From NCBI RefSeq assembly GCF_900090145.1, contig NZ_FMHI01000008.1, positions 124,001 to 188,000 on the forward strand: a DNA stretch of 64,000 nt, in the 5' to 3' direction. The notes below the pieces were generated by a model. That model saw only the letters and a list, made by a program, of their open reading frames with translations, was not told the DNA's origin and searched no databases. Numbering within the stretch: position 1 is the stretch's first letter; the number at the start of each line of letters is the position of its first letter. The position numbers and the translations under genes are program-made. This DNA comes from Streptomyces sp. WMMB 322. GTDB taxonomy: Bacteria > Actinomycetota > Actinomycetes > Streptomycetales > Streptomycetaceae. Shown piece by piece: positions 42,667-51,472 of this stretch.

Positions 42667-42867
42667 GACCGCGCGGTCGCGGAGGCCAACGCGCAGCTCA
42701 ACCGCACCGAACAGGTCAAGCGGTACCGGCTGCTCGGCGACGAATGGAGCCCGCAGACCGGGGAGTTGACGCCGTCGCTGAAGGTGCGCCGTCACGCCGT
42801 GCGGGAGAAGTACGGGCACGTCGTCGAGGAGCTGTACGGCCAGGGAGGGCCCACGCCGCACGGCTGA
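42667..42867 (+). pseudogene. C-terminal remnant of a long-chain acyl-CoA ligase
   Basis: The last 66 codons encode an acyl-CoA synthetase tail: AVAEANAQLNRTEQVKRYRLL, then SPQTGELTPSLKVRRHAV, then VEELYG. SLKVRR is the C-terminal motif that carries the catalytic lysine region of AMP-forming ligases. Everything upstream of this (normally about 530 residues) is missing. The open frame continues leftward to 42541 only as low-complexity sequence. This is a deletion remnant in the place where a MerR-controlled fadD would stand. Confidence 0.82.
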
Positions 42868-42926
42868 CCCGCCGTCCGCTCCGGCCGCCGCGCTCCCGGC
42901 CCTCGCGGGTCTGTGACCTCCCGCCC

Positions 42927-44240
42927 TCACCCGCCCACGGCGGAGGTGGGCGTGAAGGTGACCGGCAGCGCTTCGAGGCCGCGCAGGAAGGGGGAGGGGC
43001 GCCACGCCAACTCGTCCTCGTCCACGGCCAGATCGACGTCCGGGAGCCTGTCCAGCAGCACCTCGATACCCGTACGCGCGATGCCCTCGGCGATCTCCTG
43101 CGCAGGGTAGGGGCAGCGGTGGGAGCCGTGGCCGAAGGAGAAGAAGGCGCTGTTGCCGCCGGTGAAGGAGTGCTGGTCGGGGCGGATGTGCGGATCGGCG
43201 TTGGCCGCTGCGAAGCTGAGGACGAGCAGGTCGCCGCTCTGGATGAGCCTGCCGCCGAGCTGGGTGTCGCGCGTCGTCCAGCGCCCGGCGATGTTCTGCG
43301 AGGGCGTCTCCTCCCACAGCACCTCGTTCATCGCCTCGCCGACGCTGGCGCGTCCGCCGCCGAGGAAGGCGGCGAAGCGGTCGTCGGTGAGCATCAGCCG
43401 CAGCGAGTTGCTGATCCAGTCGGCGGTGGGCTGATGGCCCGCGACCAGGTCGACCATCATGTCCTCCAGGATCTCCTCCGAGGAGAACTCGCCCGAGTTG
43501 GGATGCGTCTGCATCCGTGTGGCCACGTCGCCGGCGGGCGAGATGGCGCGGGAGCGGAGCAGGCTCCCCATGGCGCGCTGGAGATGCTGCCTGCCTTCGA
43601 GCGCGCCCTCGGAGCCGTTGACGACGGCGTTGATGCTCGGGACGAGCTCGGCGCCCTCCTCGGCGGTGAAGCCGAAGATCCGGGCCAGCACGACGGCGGG
43701 GAGCTGCATGGCGTACTGGCCGACGAGATCGGCCTCGGCACGTCCGCAGAAGGCGTCGATGAGTCCGTCCGCGTGCTGCTCGGAGTGGATGCGCAGCTCG
43801 AACGGGTCGACCTCGCGCAGGGCGTCGCTCACCAGGGTCGAGCGGCGCTCGTGGCGGTCGCCCACCTCGTAGAGGATCGACGGCTGGCGGCCCACCATCG
43901 GCATCAGCGGCCAGTCCGGCGGTATCCGGTCCCACATGTTCCACACGGACGAATCACGGGTGAACAGCGCCGGATTGCCGGTGATCTGGTGCAGCTCGCG
44001 GTAGCCGAGCACCAGCCACGCGGGGACGTCGCCGATCAGTGTCACCGGCGCGATCGGGCCGTGCTGCTCGCGCATCTCGCGGTAGAGCTTCCCGCGGTCC
44101 TCGCTGATGAAGCGGGGCCCGAACATGGGGACGGCGTCAGGGTGCACGGGGGCACCGGACGGGGGTGCGGTCCGCTCGTCGGCGGAGTCGCCGTACGCCC
44201 GGGGCTCCTCGGAGGGGGACTGCGGGGGCGGCGTGGTCAC
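42927..44240 (-). CDS. cvnE: Conservon cytochrome P450 lacking the ExxR motif (CYP157-like)
   Basis: 437-aa P450, last gene of a conservon. The heme-binding loop FFSFGHGSHRCPYP gives the ligand C376. The I-helix has VAGHQPTADW, with Gln in place of the usual acid before the oxygen-activating Thr. The K-helix motif reads EVLW (306-309), so the Arg of the normally invariant ExxR is Trp, as in the CYP157 family of Streptomyces conservons. The N-terminus has a 40-residue polar extension. It starts with GTG, overlapping the cvnD stop by four bases (GTGA). Confidence 0.9.
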   Translation of the reverse strand: MTTPPPQSPSEEPRAYGDSADERTAPPSGAPVHPDAVPMFGPRFISEDRGKLYREMREQHGPIAPVTLIGDVPAWLVLGYRELHQITGNPALFTRDSSVWNMWDRIPPDWPLMPMVGRQPSILYEVGDRHERRSTLVSDALREVDPFELRIHSEQHADGLIDAFCGRAEADLVGQYAMQLPAVVLARIFGFTAEEGAELVPSINAVVNGSEGALEGRQHLQRAMGSLLRSRAISPAGDVATRMQTHPNSGEFSSEEILEDMMVDLVAGHQPTADWISNSLRLMLTDDRFAAFLGGGRASVGEAMNEVLWEETPSQNIAGRWTTRDTQLGGRLIQSGDLLVLSFAAANADPHIRPDQHSFTGGNSAFFSFGHGSHRCPYPAQEIAEGIARTGIEVLLDRLPDVDLAVDEDELAWRPSPFLRGLEALPVTFTPTSAVGG

Positions 44241-44851
44241 TGAACGGTCTCCCGGGCGGAGGAGGACAGGGTGTACAGGTGGTTGACGAGGGTGATCAGC
44301 ACTTCCTTGCTGGACGCGCGCGACCGGGCGTCGCATTCGATGAGCGGGATGTCGTCCGGCAGGTCGAGCGCGTCGCGCACGTCCTCCGCGGAGTGCTCGG
44401 GGCCGCCGAAGTCGTTGCGGGCGACGATGAAGGGCATGCCGTGCGCCTCGAGGCGGTCGATCGCATACCAGGAGTCGGCGAGGCGTCGGGTGTCCACGAG
44501 CACGACCGCGCCGAGCGTGCCGGTGAAGAGCCGGTCCCAGAGGAACCAGAAGCGCTCCTGGCCGGGTGCACCGAACAGGTAGAGCACCGTCCGCTCGTCG
44601 AGGCTGATGCGCCCGAAGTCGAAGGCGATCGTGGTGGTCGTCTTGGAGGGGACGTCGTCGGCGTCGTCGACGCCCACTCCCGCCCGCGTCATCGTCTCCT
44701 CGGTGTTGAGCGGACGTATGTCACTGACGGAGCGCACCATCGTGGTCTTGCCGACGCCGAAACCGCCGACGATGACGATCTTGAGGCCGTTGTCGGCGGT
44801 GCTGCGCAGTGGCGGGCGGGTTCCGGTCAGATCAGAGGTTGCGGAGTCCAA
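44237..44851 (-). CDS. cvnD: Conservon GTPase-like protein CvnD
   Basis: 204-aa small ATP/GTP-binding protein. The P-loop is GGFGVGKTT (29-37), and FGAPGQERFWFLW is the switch II (G3) region. ARNDFGG stands in place of the NKxD base-recognition motif. Conservon proteins A-D form a membrane-associated complex resembling a eukaryotic G-protein-coupled receptor system. The gene starts inside the end of cvnC (20-base overlap) and overlaps the P450 gene by four bases. Confidence 0.93.
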   Translation of the reverse strand: MDSATSDLTGTRPPLRSTADNGLKIVIVGGFGVGKTTMVRSVSDIRPLNTEETMTRAGVGVDDADDVPSKTTTTIAFDFGRISLDERTVLYLFGAPGQERFWFLWDRLFTGTLGAVVLVDTRRLADSWYAIDRLEAHGMPFIVARNDFGGPEHSAEDVRDALDLPDDIPLIECDARSRASSKEVLITLVNHLYTLSSSARETVQ

Positions 44852-45188
44852 CGAGCACCTGCTTCAGGATTTCTGGATCGGGGAGTTGATCCGCGGCTGC
44901 GGCCGTACGCGGATGGCGGGCGGTGATCCGGCCTGCGGCGTGCAGGTCGCCGAGGAGGATCCGGACGATGCTCACCGGCAGCCCGAGGTCCGAGGCGATC
45001 TCGACCACCGCCGTCGGCGAGCGGCAGATCCGGAGGATGGAGGCGTGTTCCGACTGCATCCCGGGGGTCGGCTCGCACTCGCTGACCACCAGCGTCACCA
45101 GGTCGAAGGCGTCGGTGCCGGACCGGCTGCGCCCGCCCGTGACGGTGTACAGCCGGTCCGGGTCGTCGTCCCGGCCCGGCCGTTTCAT
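44832..45188 (-). CDS. cvnC: Conservon protein CvnC (DUF742)
   Basis: 118-aa DUF742 protein. RLYTVTGGRSRS, LVVSECEPTPGMQSEHASIL and a winged-helix-like LPVSIVRILLGDLHAAGRI are characteristic. It bridges CvnB and CvnD in the conservon complex. Its ATG overlaps the cvnB stop as ATGA. Confidence 0.92.
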   Translation of the reverse strand: MKRPGRDDDPDRLYTVTGGRSRSGTDAFDLVTLVVSECEPTPGMQSEHASILRICRSPTAVVEIASDLGLPVSIVRILLGDLHAAGRITARHPRTAAAADQLPDPEILKQVLVGLRNL

Positions 45189-45601
45189 GCGGGGTCTCTG
45201 GTCTCGTCCTCTTGCCTGGGCGGCGTGGTGAGGTACTCGCTCAGCTGCTCCACTAGTTCGTTCATGTTGTGGCCGATGAGGCCCACGTCCGAGTCCTCCG
45301 TCGCGACGAGCGCGAGGTGGGCACCGGAGCCGGCCTCCACCACGAAGAGGATGCCGCCGTAGAACTCCGCCATCGCCTGCCGCACGCCGCCGCTGCCGTT
45401 GCCGAACTCGACGGACGCGCCGTGCGAGAGGCTCTGGATGCCTGCGGAGATGGCGGCGAGCTGGTCGGCCTGGTCCATGTCCAGCTCCGAGGAGCTGCAC
45501 AGCTTCAGTCCGTCACGGGAGAGAACGAGGGCGTGCCGTGCCCCCGGGGTCCGCCGCAGCAGACTCTCCAGCAGCCAGTCGAGCTTGCCGTCTGTGATCA
45601 T
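45185..45601 (-). CDS. cvnB: Conservon roadblock/LC7 protein CvnB
   Basis: 138-aa roadblock/LC7-fold protein: LDWLLESLLRRTPGARHALVLSRDG, DQADQLAAISAGIQSLS, and the last helix VEQLSEYLT. Roadblock proteins regulate small GTPases of the MglB/CvnD type. Its start overlaps the cvnA stop by four bases. Confidence 0.93.
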   Translation of the reverse strand: MITDGKLDWLLESLLRRTPGARHALVLSRDGLKLCSSSELDMDQADQLAAISAGIQSLSHGASVEFGNGSGGVRQAMAEFYGGILFVVEAGSGAHLALVATEDSDVGLIGHNMNELVEQLSEYLTTPPRQEDETRDPA

Positions 45602-47301
45602 TCGGTGTTGTCCTCCGGACGTGACGAGGAGGGGGAGGGGGACACGGAAGAAGCCTCGTCGTCGGGCTTCTCCTGGGCGGACGAACCGCCCTGCACAGCG
45701 CGGCGGAAGGCCCCGAACCGCGATCCCGACTGCTCCGACGACCTGGCCGGCTCGGATGTCCTGCCCGCTTCGGGCGACGCGTTGCCCTTCCGCGAGGCCG
45801 CGAGTGTCTGGCCGCGGCGCCGCTTGGGCAGGCCGCGGGGACCGGCCTCGGTGGCCGAGGCGTGCTCGGGGGACGGTTCGGCGGAGCCCCCGGACGACAG
45901 GTCCAGGGTCTGCTCGGTGCTCTGCCCCGGCCCCTCGCCGGCCGGGGCGGCCTCGGGACGCCTGCGGCGGGGCAGCCCGGTGCTGCTCCCGGACTCCCGG
46001 CCGGACAGGGACGACCCGTCCGAGGACCGGGGGAGCGGCTCGGACGGCCGCGGCCCGGACGGAGCGGCGCCGGCGGGCGAAGGACGCGGACCCGTGACGG
46101 CACCGGAGTCGCGGGTCCGTGCGGGCGCCGCGGTCTCGGGCTCCCGCTTCGCCGTGGTGATCAGTGTCTGCGGGATCATCAGCAGGACGCCCGTGCCTCC
46201 GTGCGCCGACGGGCGGAAGGAGACGGAGAGCTTGTGCTTGTGGGCCAGCCGTCCCACGACGGCGAGGCCGAGCCGGGTACCGGAGAGGTTCGTCAGGTCC
46301 AGCGATTCCGAGCAGACGGCCTGCTGGGCGCGTTCCAGGGCGACGTCACCCATGACGAGCCCCCCGTCCTCGACGGTGATGATGACACCGGCCGACGCCT
46401 CCTCCACGTAGACGTGCACCTCGGAGGTGGGAGGCGAGAAGTTGGCGGCGTTGTCCATGAGTTCGGCCAGCGCGTGCATCACGCCCTCGGCTGCGTGACC
46501 GGCCACCGCCAGGTCGCACGAGGAGTGCAGGCGGATGCGCTGATAGCCGCTGATGCGTCCCATCGCGCCGCGCAGGATGCTCTCCATGACGATGGGCTTG
46601 GCCCATCGGCGCCCGGTGCGGGCGCCGGTCAGTACGGCGATGGAGTCCGCGAGGCGTCCCGTCTGCGCCGTGCGGTGGTCCAGGTGCAGCAGGTCGCCCA
46701 GGACCTCCTCGTCGGAGTACTTGTGCTCCATCTCCCGCAGGTCCGCGGCCATGCTCGTGGCCAACGCCTGCACGCGGCCGGCCGCGTTGGCGCACGCGGC
46801 CATCGCGGCCGCGCGCATGCCCTCACCGCGGTGCACCTCGTTGGCGAGCGAGTGCAGCACGCGCTGATGGGTGGGGTTGGCGACGGTCGGTACGGCGGCG
46901 AGCGCGGTCTGCGCGGAGGCGCCGGAGCGGAGCCGCTCCACGAGGATCGGGACGACGACGTCCGCGAAGTGGGCCGCGACCGCCCGCTCTGCCTCGGCCT
47001 CGGCGTTCTGGTGTGCGACGAGGGCGCGCAGCCCGCGTGAGACGAGGATGCCGCGGGTGGCGACTGCGATCGCGATGCTCAGCGCGAGCGCTGCCGCGCC
47101 GCTGCCCCAGGCGATGCCGGGGCGTATGGACTGGGGTGCCGTGTGGACGGCCACCAGGCACGCCGGACCCGTGAGCAGCACCGCGATCAGCAACGCGAGT
47201 GCGGTGCCCGTTCCCGCTCGCGGCTTTCTCGGCGGCTGTCCGGATCCAGGGGCCGCTGCGCCGGGGGCGGGGCGTTTGCTGGGTGAGGTCTCGGGGGTCA
47301 T
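45598..47301 (-). CDS. cvnA: Conservon sensor kinase-like protein CvnA
   Basis: 567-aa membrane protein. Two membrane segments lie near residues 30-75 (ALALLIAVLLTGPACLVAVH and GSGAAALALSIAIAVATRGI). A helical region and an HATPase_c domain follow: HALAELMDNAANFSPP (N-box) and LGLAVVGRLAHKH. The last 170 residues are Pro/Ser/Glu-rich and disordered. A clear phospho-acceptor His motif is not evident. The extracytoplasmic loop is very short. The ATG at 47301 has AAGGA about eight bases upstream; a TTG directly before it is less likely. Confidence 0.9.
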   Translation of the reverse strand: MTPETSPSKRPAPGAAAPGSGQPPRKPRAGTGTALALLIAVLLTGPACLVAVHTAPQSIRPGIAWGSGAAALALSIAIAVATRGILVSRGLRALVAHQNAEAEAERAVAAHFADVVVPILVERLRSGASAQTALAAVPTVANPTHQRVLHSLANEVHRGEGMRAAAMAACANAAGRVQALATSMAADLREMEHKYSDEEVLGDLLHLDHRTAQTGRLADSIAVLTGARTGRRWAKPIVMESILRGAMGRISGYQRIRLHSSCDLAVAGHAAEGVMHALAELMDNAANFSPPTSEVHVYVEEASAGVIITVEDGGLVMGDVALERAQQAVCSESLDLTNLSGTRLGLAVVGRLAHKHKLSVSFRPSAHGGTGVLLMIPQTLITTAKREPETAAPARTRDSGAVTGPRPSPAGAAPSGPRPSEPLPRSSDGSSLSGRESGSSTGLPRRRRPEAAPAGEGPGQSTEQTLDLSSGGSAEPSPEHASATEAGPRGLPKRRRGQTLAASRKGNASPEAGRTSEPARSSEQSGSRFGAFRRAVQGGSSAQEKPDDEASSVSPSPSSSRPEDNTE

Positions 47302-47878
47302 CAATCAGGGTCCTTGTGGGGACAGGTCCGGGCAGGGAGGTGAGTGGTCCACGACAGTCCGATCAGCGCCGCACCAATATAGGGGAGGCAGTGATCATTC
47401 ATAGTCACAGGCCGAAAACATCTGATCAATCGCTCACCTACGTCCGCCCGTTCAGGATCCTCCGGGTGCGCAGGACCGGCCCCGGGGGCGGTAACTCCTG
47501 CCGACGGCTTTCCCGTTGGATGCCGTTCCCGCGCAGTGGCCCTCAAAAGTGGCACTGCGCGCAAATGCCGTTCCATGTCGTACCGGTCATGGCCGTGACC
47601 GCTCGTCAACTGCCCGCCTCGCGGGGGCGGTGTCCCGGCCGGTTGCCGTCCTCAGTCTGGCCATGGATGCCTCCCGTGGGAAGAGTCCGGCAGGTTCCGC
47701 ATCGCGCTGCGGCCCCGTTACGGGTCTCCCCTCGGGCCTGCGCTCCGGGCAGGGGCCCCGGAAAGCGGGCGCACTCCGATTCGGCGGACAGAACGGCCAG
47801 ACGGTGGCGCAGCGCACGGAAAGGAACCCGGCGGCCGCCCGGCAGGCGTACGCGCGTTCCCCGTCCCCCCGGAGCATC
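47302..47878. other. Divergent intergenic region upstream of the conservon
   Basis: This 577-base gap separates cvnA from the DUF2236 gene. It holds an AT-richer patch at 47385-47440 (TGATCATTCATAGTCACAG), likely the conservon promoter, and a nested direct-plus-inverted repeat at 47520-47574. The remaining 300 bases contain no gene that I can support. Confidence 0.5.
47520..47574. promoter_or_regulatory. Nested direct and inverted repeat (possible operator)
   Basis: ATGCCGTTCC occurs at 47520-47529 and 47565-47574. Between the copies lies an 8-bp inverted repeat, GCGCAGTG (47531-47538) and CACTGCGC (47553-47560), around a 14-base centre. AGTGGC occurs twice inside. It is located about 220 bases before cvnA and 305 before the DUF2236 gene. 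Confidence 0.5.
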
Positions 47879-48802
47879 ATGAACAAGATGAGCAGCACGA
47901 GCAGCGACCGCGGCGGCAGCACGGGACCGGAGGGTCCCCGCACCGCCCGCGACGATCCCCGGCCACCCCCTCCGGACGGCATGCTGTGGGACCTCGCGGG
48001 CGAGGTGCGGGTGCTGCTGACGCTGCCGGCGGCCCTGACCATGCAGGTGGCGCATCCGGCCGTCAGCGCCGGCGTCGACGAGTACTCGGTCTTCCGCACC
48101 GACCCGTGGGGCCGGGCCGAACGTTCCGTGGCCAGCGTGCAGCGCTGGGTCTACGGCGGCGCAGAGGCCGTCGAGGAGGGCCGCCGGCTGCGGCGCCTGC
48201 ACCGGGACATCCGGGGAGTGGACGCGCACGGCCGCGAGTACCACGCACTGACCCCCGCCAACTACGCCTGGGTGCACGCCACCGGCTTCCCCGTCTTCCA
48301 GCACTCTCGGCGCTACCTCGGCGCCCGCCCCTACACGCAGGACGAGGAGCGGCAGTTGTACGCGGAGTGGCTGCAGGTGGGGAGGGTTCTCGGCATCCAG
48401 GACCGCGACATGCCGCAGACCCTCGAGGAGTTCTGGCCGTACTACCGTCGGATGCTCCGCGAAGAGGTGGAGAGGACCCTCGTCGTGGAGGAGCTGGTCT
48501 CCGTCGGCCGCAGGGTGCCCCCGCCCGACCGCGGCCCGCGCCCCGTGCGCGTGCTGCTGAGGCTCCTGTGGCCCGTGCTGCGGCCGGCGTTCGCCCGTTT
48601 CCAGCGCTTCGTGACCATCGGCTTCATGCCGCCGGACGCCCGCGAGGCGATCGGCCTGCCGTGGTCGCCGAGGCAGGAGCGGCGGCTGGTGCGCCTCGGG
48701 CGGGTGACGGGCGCCCTGGTGCCGAGGCTCCCGGAGCGGCTGCGGTTCCTGCCGCCGGCGTACGCCGCCCGCAAGGCGTACCGGGAGGGCCGCCGCGCCT
48801 GA
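47879..48802 (+). CDS. Oxygenase MpaB family protein (DUF2236)
   Basis: 307-aa DUF2236 protein, the family of latex-clearing protein and fungal MpaB, heme oxygenases that cleave or hydroxylate lipids. Landmarks are LPAALTMQVAHPAVSAGVDEYS, the motif WVHATGFPVFQHS and DMPQTLEEFWPYYRRML. The His in QVAHP fits the heme-ligand position of the family. No export signal is seen. GGAG lies six bases before the ATG. The substrate is unknown. Confidence 0.85.
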   Translation: MNKMSSTSSDRGGSTGPEGPRTARDDPRPPPPDGMLWDLAGEVRVLLTLPAALTMQVAHPAVSAGVDEYSVFRTDPWGRAERSVASVQRWVYGGAEAVEEGRRLRRLHRDIRGVDAHGREYHALTPANYAWVHATGFPVFQHSRRYLGARPYTQDEERQLYAEWLQVGRVLGIQDRDMPQTLEEFWPYYRRMLREEVERTLVVEELVSVGRRVPPPDRGPRPVRVLLRLLWPVLRPAFARFQRFVTIGFMPPDAREAIGLPWSPRQERRLVRLGRVTGALVPRLPERLRFLPPAYAARKAYREGRRA

Positions 48803-48935
48803 CGGCACGGCCCTGCCGAAGCGGGGACGCGGGTGAATTCGAGGCCCGCAGGGCCCCGGGGGCGGCGTGGCGGAGGCGGCCCGGCACGGCCCTCTCGGCA
48901 CAGTGACCGGCACCGAGTCCCCACAAGGAGCTGTC

Positions 48936-49721
48936 ATGCCCGAGGTAACCGAGAGGTACGAGCCAGGCGTCCCGTGCTGGGTCGATCTGATGGTCCCCGA
49001 CCAGCAGGCGGCCCTCGACTTCTACAAGGATCTCTTCGGCTGGCAGGGCGAGATCGGGCCTCCGGAGGCCGGCGGGTACTCGATCTGCACTCTGCACGAC
49101 AGGCCCGTCGCGGGCATCATGGCCACACCCGCCGAGGACGACCGGCCGGCGCCCCCTCCGGCGTGGACCATGTACCTGGCCACGGAGGACACGGACGCCG
49201 CCACGCAGCGCATCACGGACAACGGCGGCGCGTTGCTGGTGCCGCCCGTGGACGTGATGGACCTGGGGCGCATGGCCGTCGCCAAGGACCCGACAGGCGC
49301 GGTGTTCGGCCTGTGGCAGGCGAAGGAGTTCATCGGGGCGCGGACGGTGAACGAGCACGGCGCAGTGATCTGGAGCGAGCTCAACACCTCCGGCGTCGAC
49401 GCCGCCACGTCCTTCTACCGCAACCTCGCCATCGAGGCAGGGCCGATGGACGGCGCACCCGGCTACAACGCGCTCAACGCCGGGGGGAGGACGGTCGGGG
49501 GCATGCAGGGCCTGGAGAACTCCCCGCCCGGAGCGCCCTCGCACTGGATCACGTACTTCGCGGTCGACGACACCGACAGCGTCGTCGACGCCCTCATCCG
49601 GGCGGACGGATCGGTGCTCGTGCCGCCGTTCGACATGATGGCGGGCCGGATGGCCGTCGTTCAGGACCCGCAGGGGGCGGCCTTCGCGCTCATCAGGCCC
49701 GTACCGATGGGGAACGCCTGA
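48936..49721 (+). CDS. VOC family protein (two glyoxalase-like domains)
   Basis: 261-aa vicinal-oxygen-chelate protein built of two tandem glyoxalase-like halves: GVPCWVDLMVPDQQAALDFYKDLFGW (1-120) and VIWSELNTSGVDAATSFYRNL (140-261). Each ends with a pattern of the form GRMAVVQDPQGAAFAL. Such pairs in Streptomyces are linked to hydroxylation-type chemistry or antibiotic sequestration, but the metal and substrate here are unknown. AAGGAG precedes the ATG. Confidence 0.88.
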   Translation: MPEVTERYEPGVPCWVDLMVPDQQAALDFYKDLFGWQGEIGPPEAGGYSICTLHDRPVAGIMATPAEDDRPAPPPAWTMYLATEDTDAATQRITDNGGALLVPPVDVMDLGRMAVAKDPTGAVFGLWQAKEFIGARTVNEHGAVIWSELNTSGVDAATSFYRNLAIEAGPMDGAPGYNALNAGGRTVGGMQGLENSPPGAPSHWITYFAVDDTDSVVDALIRADGSVLVPPFDMMAGRMAVVQDPQGAAFALIRPVPMGNA

Positions 49722-49740
49722 GCCGGACGCAGACGAGGAG

Positions 49741-49792
49741 CACACGGCCCGGCCCCGGGAGCGCAGACCGCCCCCCGGGGCCGGGCCGTGTG
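49741..49792. terminator. Strong bidirectional terminator
   Basis: Perfect 19-bp inverted repeat (49741-49759 with 49774-49792; arm begins CACACGGCCCGG) with a 14-base loop, between the convergent VOC gene (ending 49721) and M1 peptidase gene (ending 49845). Confidence 0.9.
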
Positions 49793-49844
49793 CAGCGTGT
49801 GCGGCGCGAGGTGCCGGGCGCCCCATCCGCGTGCTGACGCAGGC

Positions 49845-51335
49845 TCAGTGGCGGTGCGCCCCGTGCACGGCCTGGATCTCCTCCCACGACTTGGGCTGTT
49901 TCCTTTCGGCGGCGTTCACGTCCCCGCCGAGCGCCGGCTTCTTCGGCTTCGAGGTCTTGTACAGCCAGGTGTCGAACAGCGATGAGAGCGACTTGCCCGA
50001 GACCTTCTCCGCGTACTTCACGAAGTCCCCGACGCGCGCGTTGCCGCCCTCGCGCTCGGCCGGCCAGCCCTTGAGGATCCGGAAGAAGTCCTTGTCGCCG
50101 GTCTTGTTGCGCAGTGCCTGCAGCGCCATGGCGCCGCGGTCGTAGACGGCGGCGTGGAACTGGTTCTCCGGCCCCGGATCGCCGGGAGCGACCTTCCAGA
50201 ACGAGTCGTTCGCGGGGTACGACTCGTAGACCTCGGAGGCGATCTCCTGTGCCGTGCCCTCGCCCTCCTTCTCCGACCACAGCCACGACGCGTACGAGGC
50301 GAAGCCCTCGTTGAGCCAGATGTCGCGCCACTTGCGCACGGAGACGCTGTCCCCGTACCACTGGTGCGCCAGTTCGTGCACGACGACGGAGACGTCGGTG
50401 CCGTCCTTGAAGCGCTCGTTGCCGTAGAAGGGCCGCGTCTGGGTCTCGAGCGCGAAGTGGGCCCCGCTGGCGGGCACGTAGCCGCCGATGGAGCTGAACG
50501 GGTACTCGCCGAACACGCCCTCCAGCCAGCCGGTTATCTCGGCGGTGCGCTCGACACTGGCACGCGCCGCGCCGTCCTCGTCCCCGAGTTTCCTGCTGTA
50601 GGCGTTGATGACGGGTGTACCGCTCTCCGTCCGGCTCCGGGTGACGTCGAACTTCCCCACGGCCATGGTCGCCAGATAGGTGGCCTGCGGCTGCCCTGAG
50701 CGCCAGTTGGAACGGGTCCAGCCGCCCGTGGCCGGCTCCTCGGAGACAAGGTCGCCGTTGCTGATGCTCTTGTAGCCCTCGGGTACCGCGATGCTGATGT
50801 CGAACGTCGCCTTGTCGCTGGGGTGGTCGTTGCTGGGGTACCACCACCACGCGGATTCCGGCTCGTTGGCGGCGACCGCGCCGTCGGGGGTGCGCTGCCA
50901 CGACGTGTAGCCGTCGACCTCCACCTCGGAGGGTATGCCCGAGTAGCGGACGACGACGCTGAACTTCTCGCCCTTCGAGAGGGGTTCGGCGGGCGTGACT
51001 TCCAGTTCGTGGGAGCCGGAGGTGGAGACCTTCGCCGTACGGCCGTCCACGTGCACCTGCTTCACGCCGAGTGCGAAGTCCAGGTTGAAGCGGCTCAAAT
51101 CCTGGGTGGCCTTGGCCAGGACCGTCGCCGTGCCGCTCAACTCGTCCGTCTTCGGCTGGTACTTCAGCCGCAGATCGTAGTGCGAGACGTTGTATCCGCC
51201 GTTGCCGTAGTCCGGGTAGTAGGAGTCTCCCGCCCCTGGTGCGCCCGGTGAAGGACCGGCTTCGGCCGCGGAGGCCGGGACGGTGAGCGCGAGAACGGCG
51301 GCCACCGCGCCCGGAACGATGAGTCTTTGACGCAC
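49845..51335 (-). CDS. Secreted M1 family aminopeptidase
   Basis: 496-aa zinc metallopeptidase. A Sec signal peptide (RQRLIVPGAVAAVLALTVPASA) leads to a mature enzyme outside the cell. The N-terminal beta-domain includes NVSHYDLRLKYQP. The active site has HELAHQW (H320, E321, H324) and E343 in WLNEGF, the HExxH-18x-E pattern. A Tyr in AAVYDRGAM fits the transition-state residue. The usual GAMEN is AHFALETQT-like here. The GTG start has GGAGG five bases upstream. The C-terminal ERAP domain of large M1 enzymes is absent. Confidence 0.92.
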   Translation of the reverse strand: MRQRLIVPGAVAAVLALTVPASAAEAGPSPGAPGAGDSYYPDYGNGGYNVSHYDLRLKYQPKTDELSGTATVLAKATQDLSRFNLDFALGVKQVHVDGRTAKVSTSGSHELEVTPAEPLSKGEKFSVVVRYSGIPSEVEVDGYTSWQRTPDGAVAANEPESAWWWYPSNDHPSDKATFDISIAVPEGYKSISNGDLVSEEPATGGWTRSNWRSGQPQATYLATMAVGKFDVTRSRTESGTPVINAYSRKLGDEDGAARASVERTAEITGWLEGVFGEYPFSSIGGYVPASGAHFALETQTRPFYGNERFKDGTDVSVVVHELAHQWYGDSVSVRKWRDIWLNEGFASYASWLWSEKEGEGTAQEIASEVYESYPANDSFWKVAPGDPGPENQFHAAVYDRGAMALQALRNKTGDKDFFRILKGWPAEREGGNARVGDFVKYAEKVSGKSLSSLFDTWLYKTSKPKKPALGGDVNAAERKQPKSWEEIQAVHGAHRH

Positions 51336-51472
51336 GAGTCCTCCAACTCCCTTGCGACAGCGCGAAGATGCGCGATGTGAGCAGTCGCAGGCTATGTACT
51401 CCGCCCGCCATCCGTATCTGTTTCGTGTGTATCTGCACATGAATGGCGTGCGGCTGGAGTCCGCTGCCGCGT

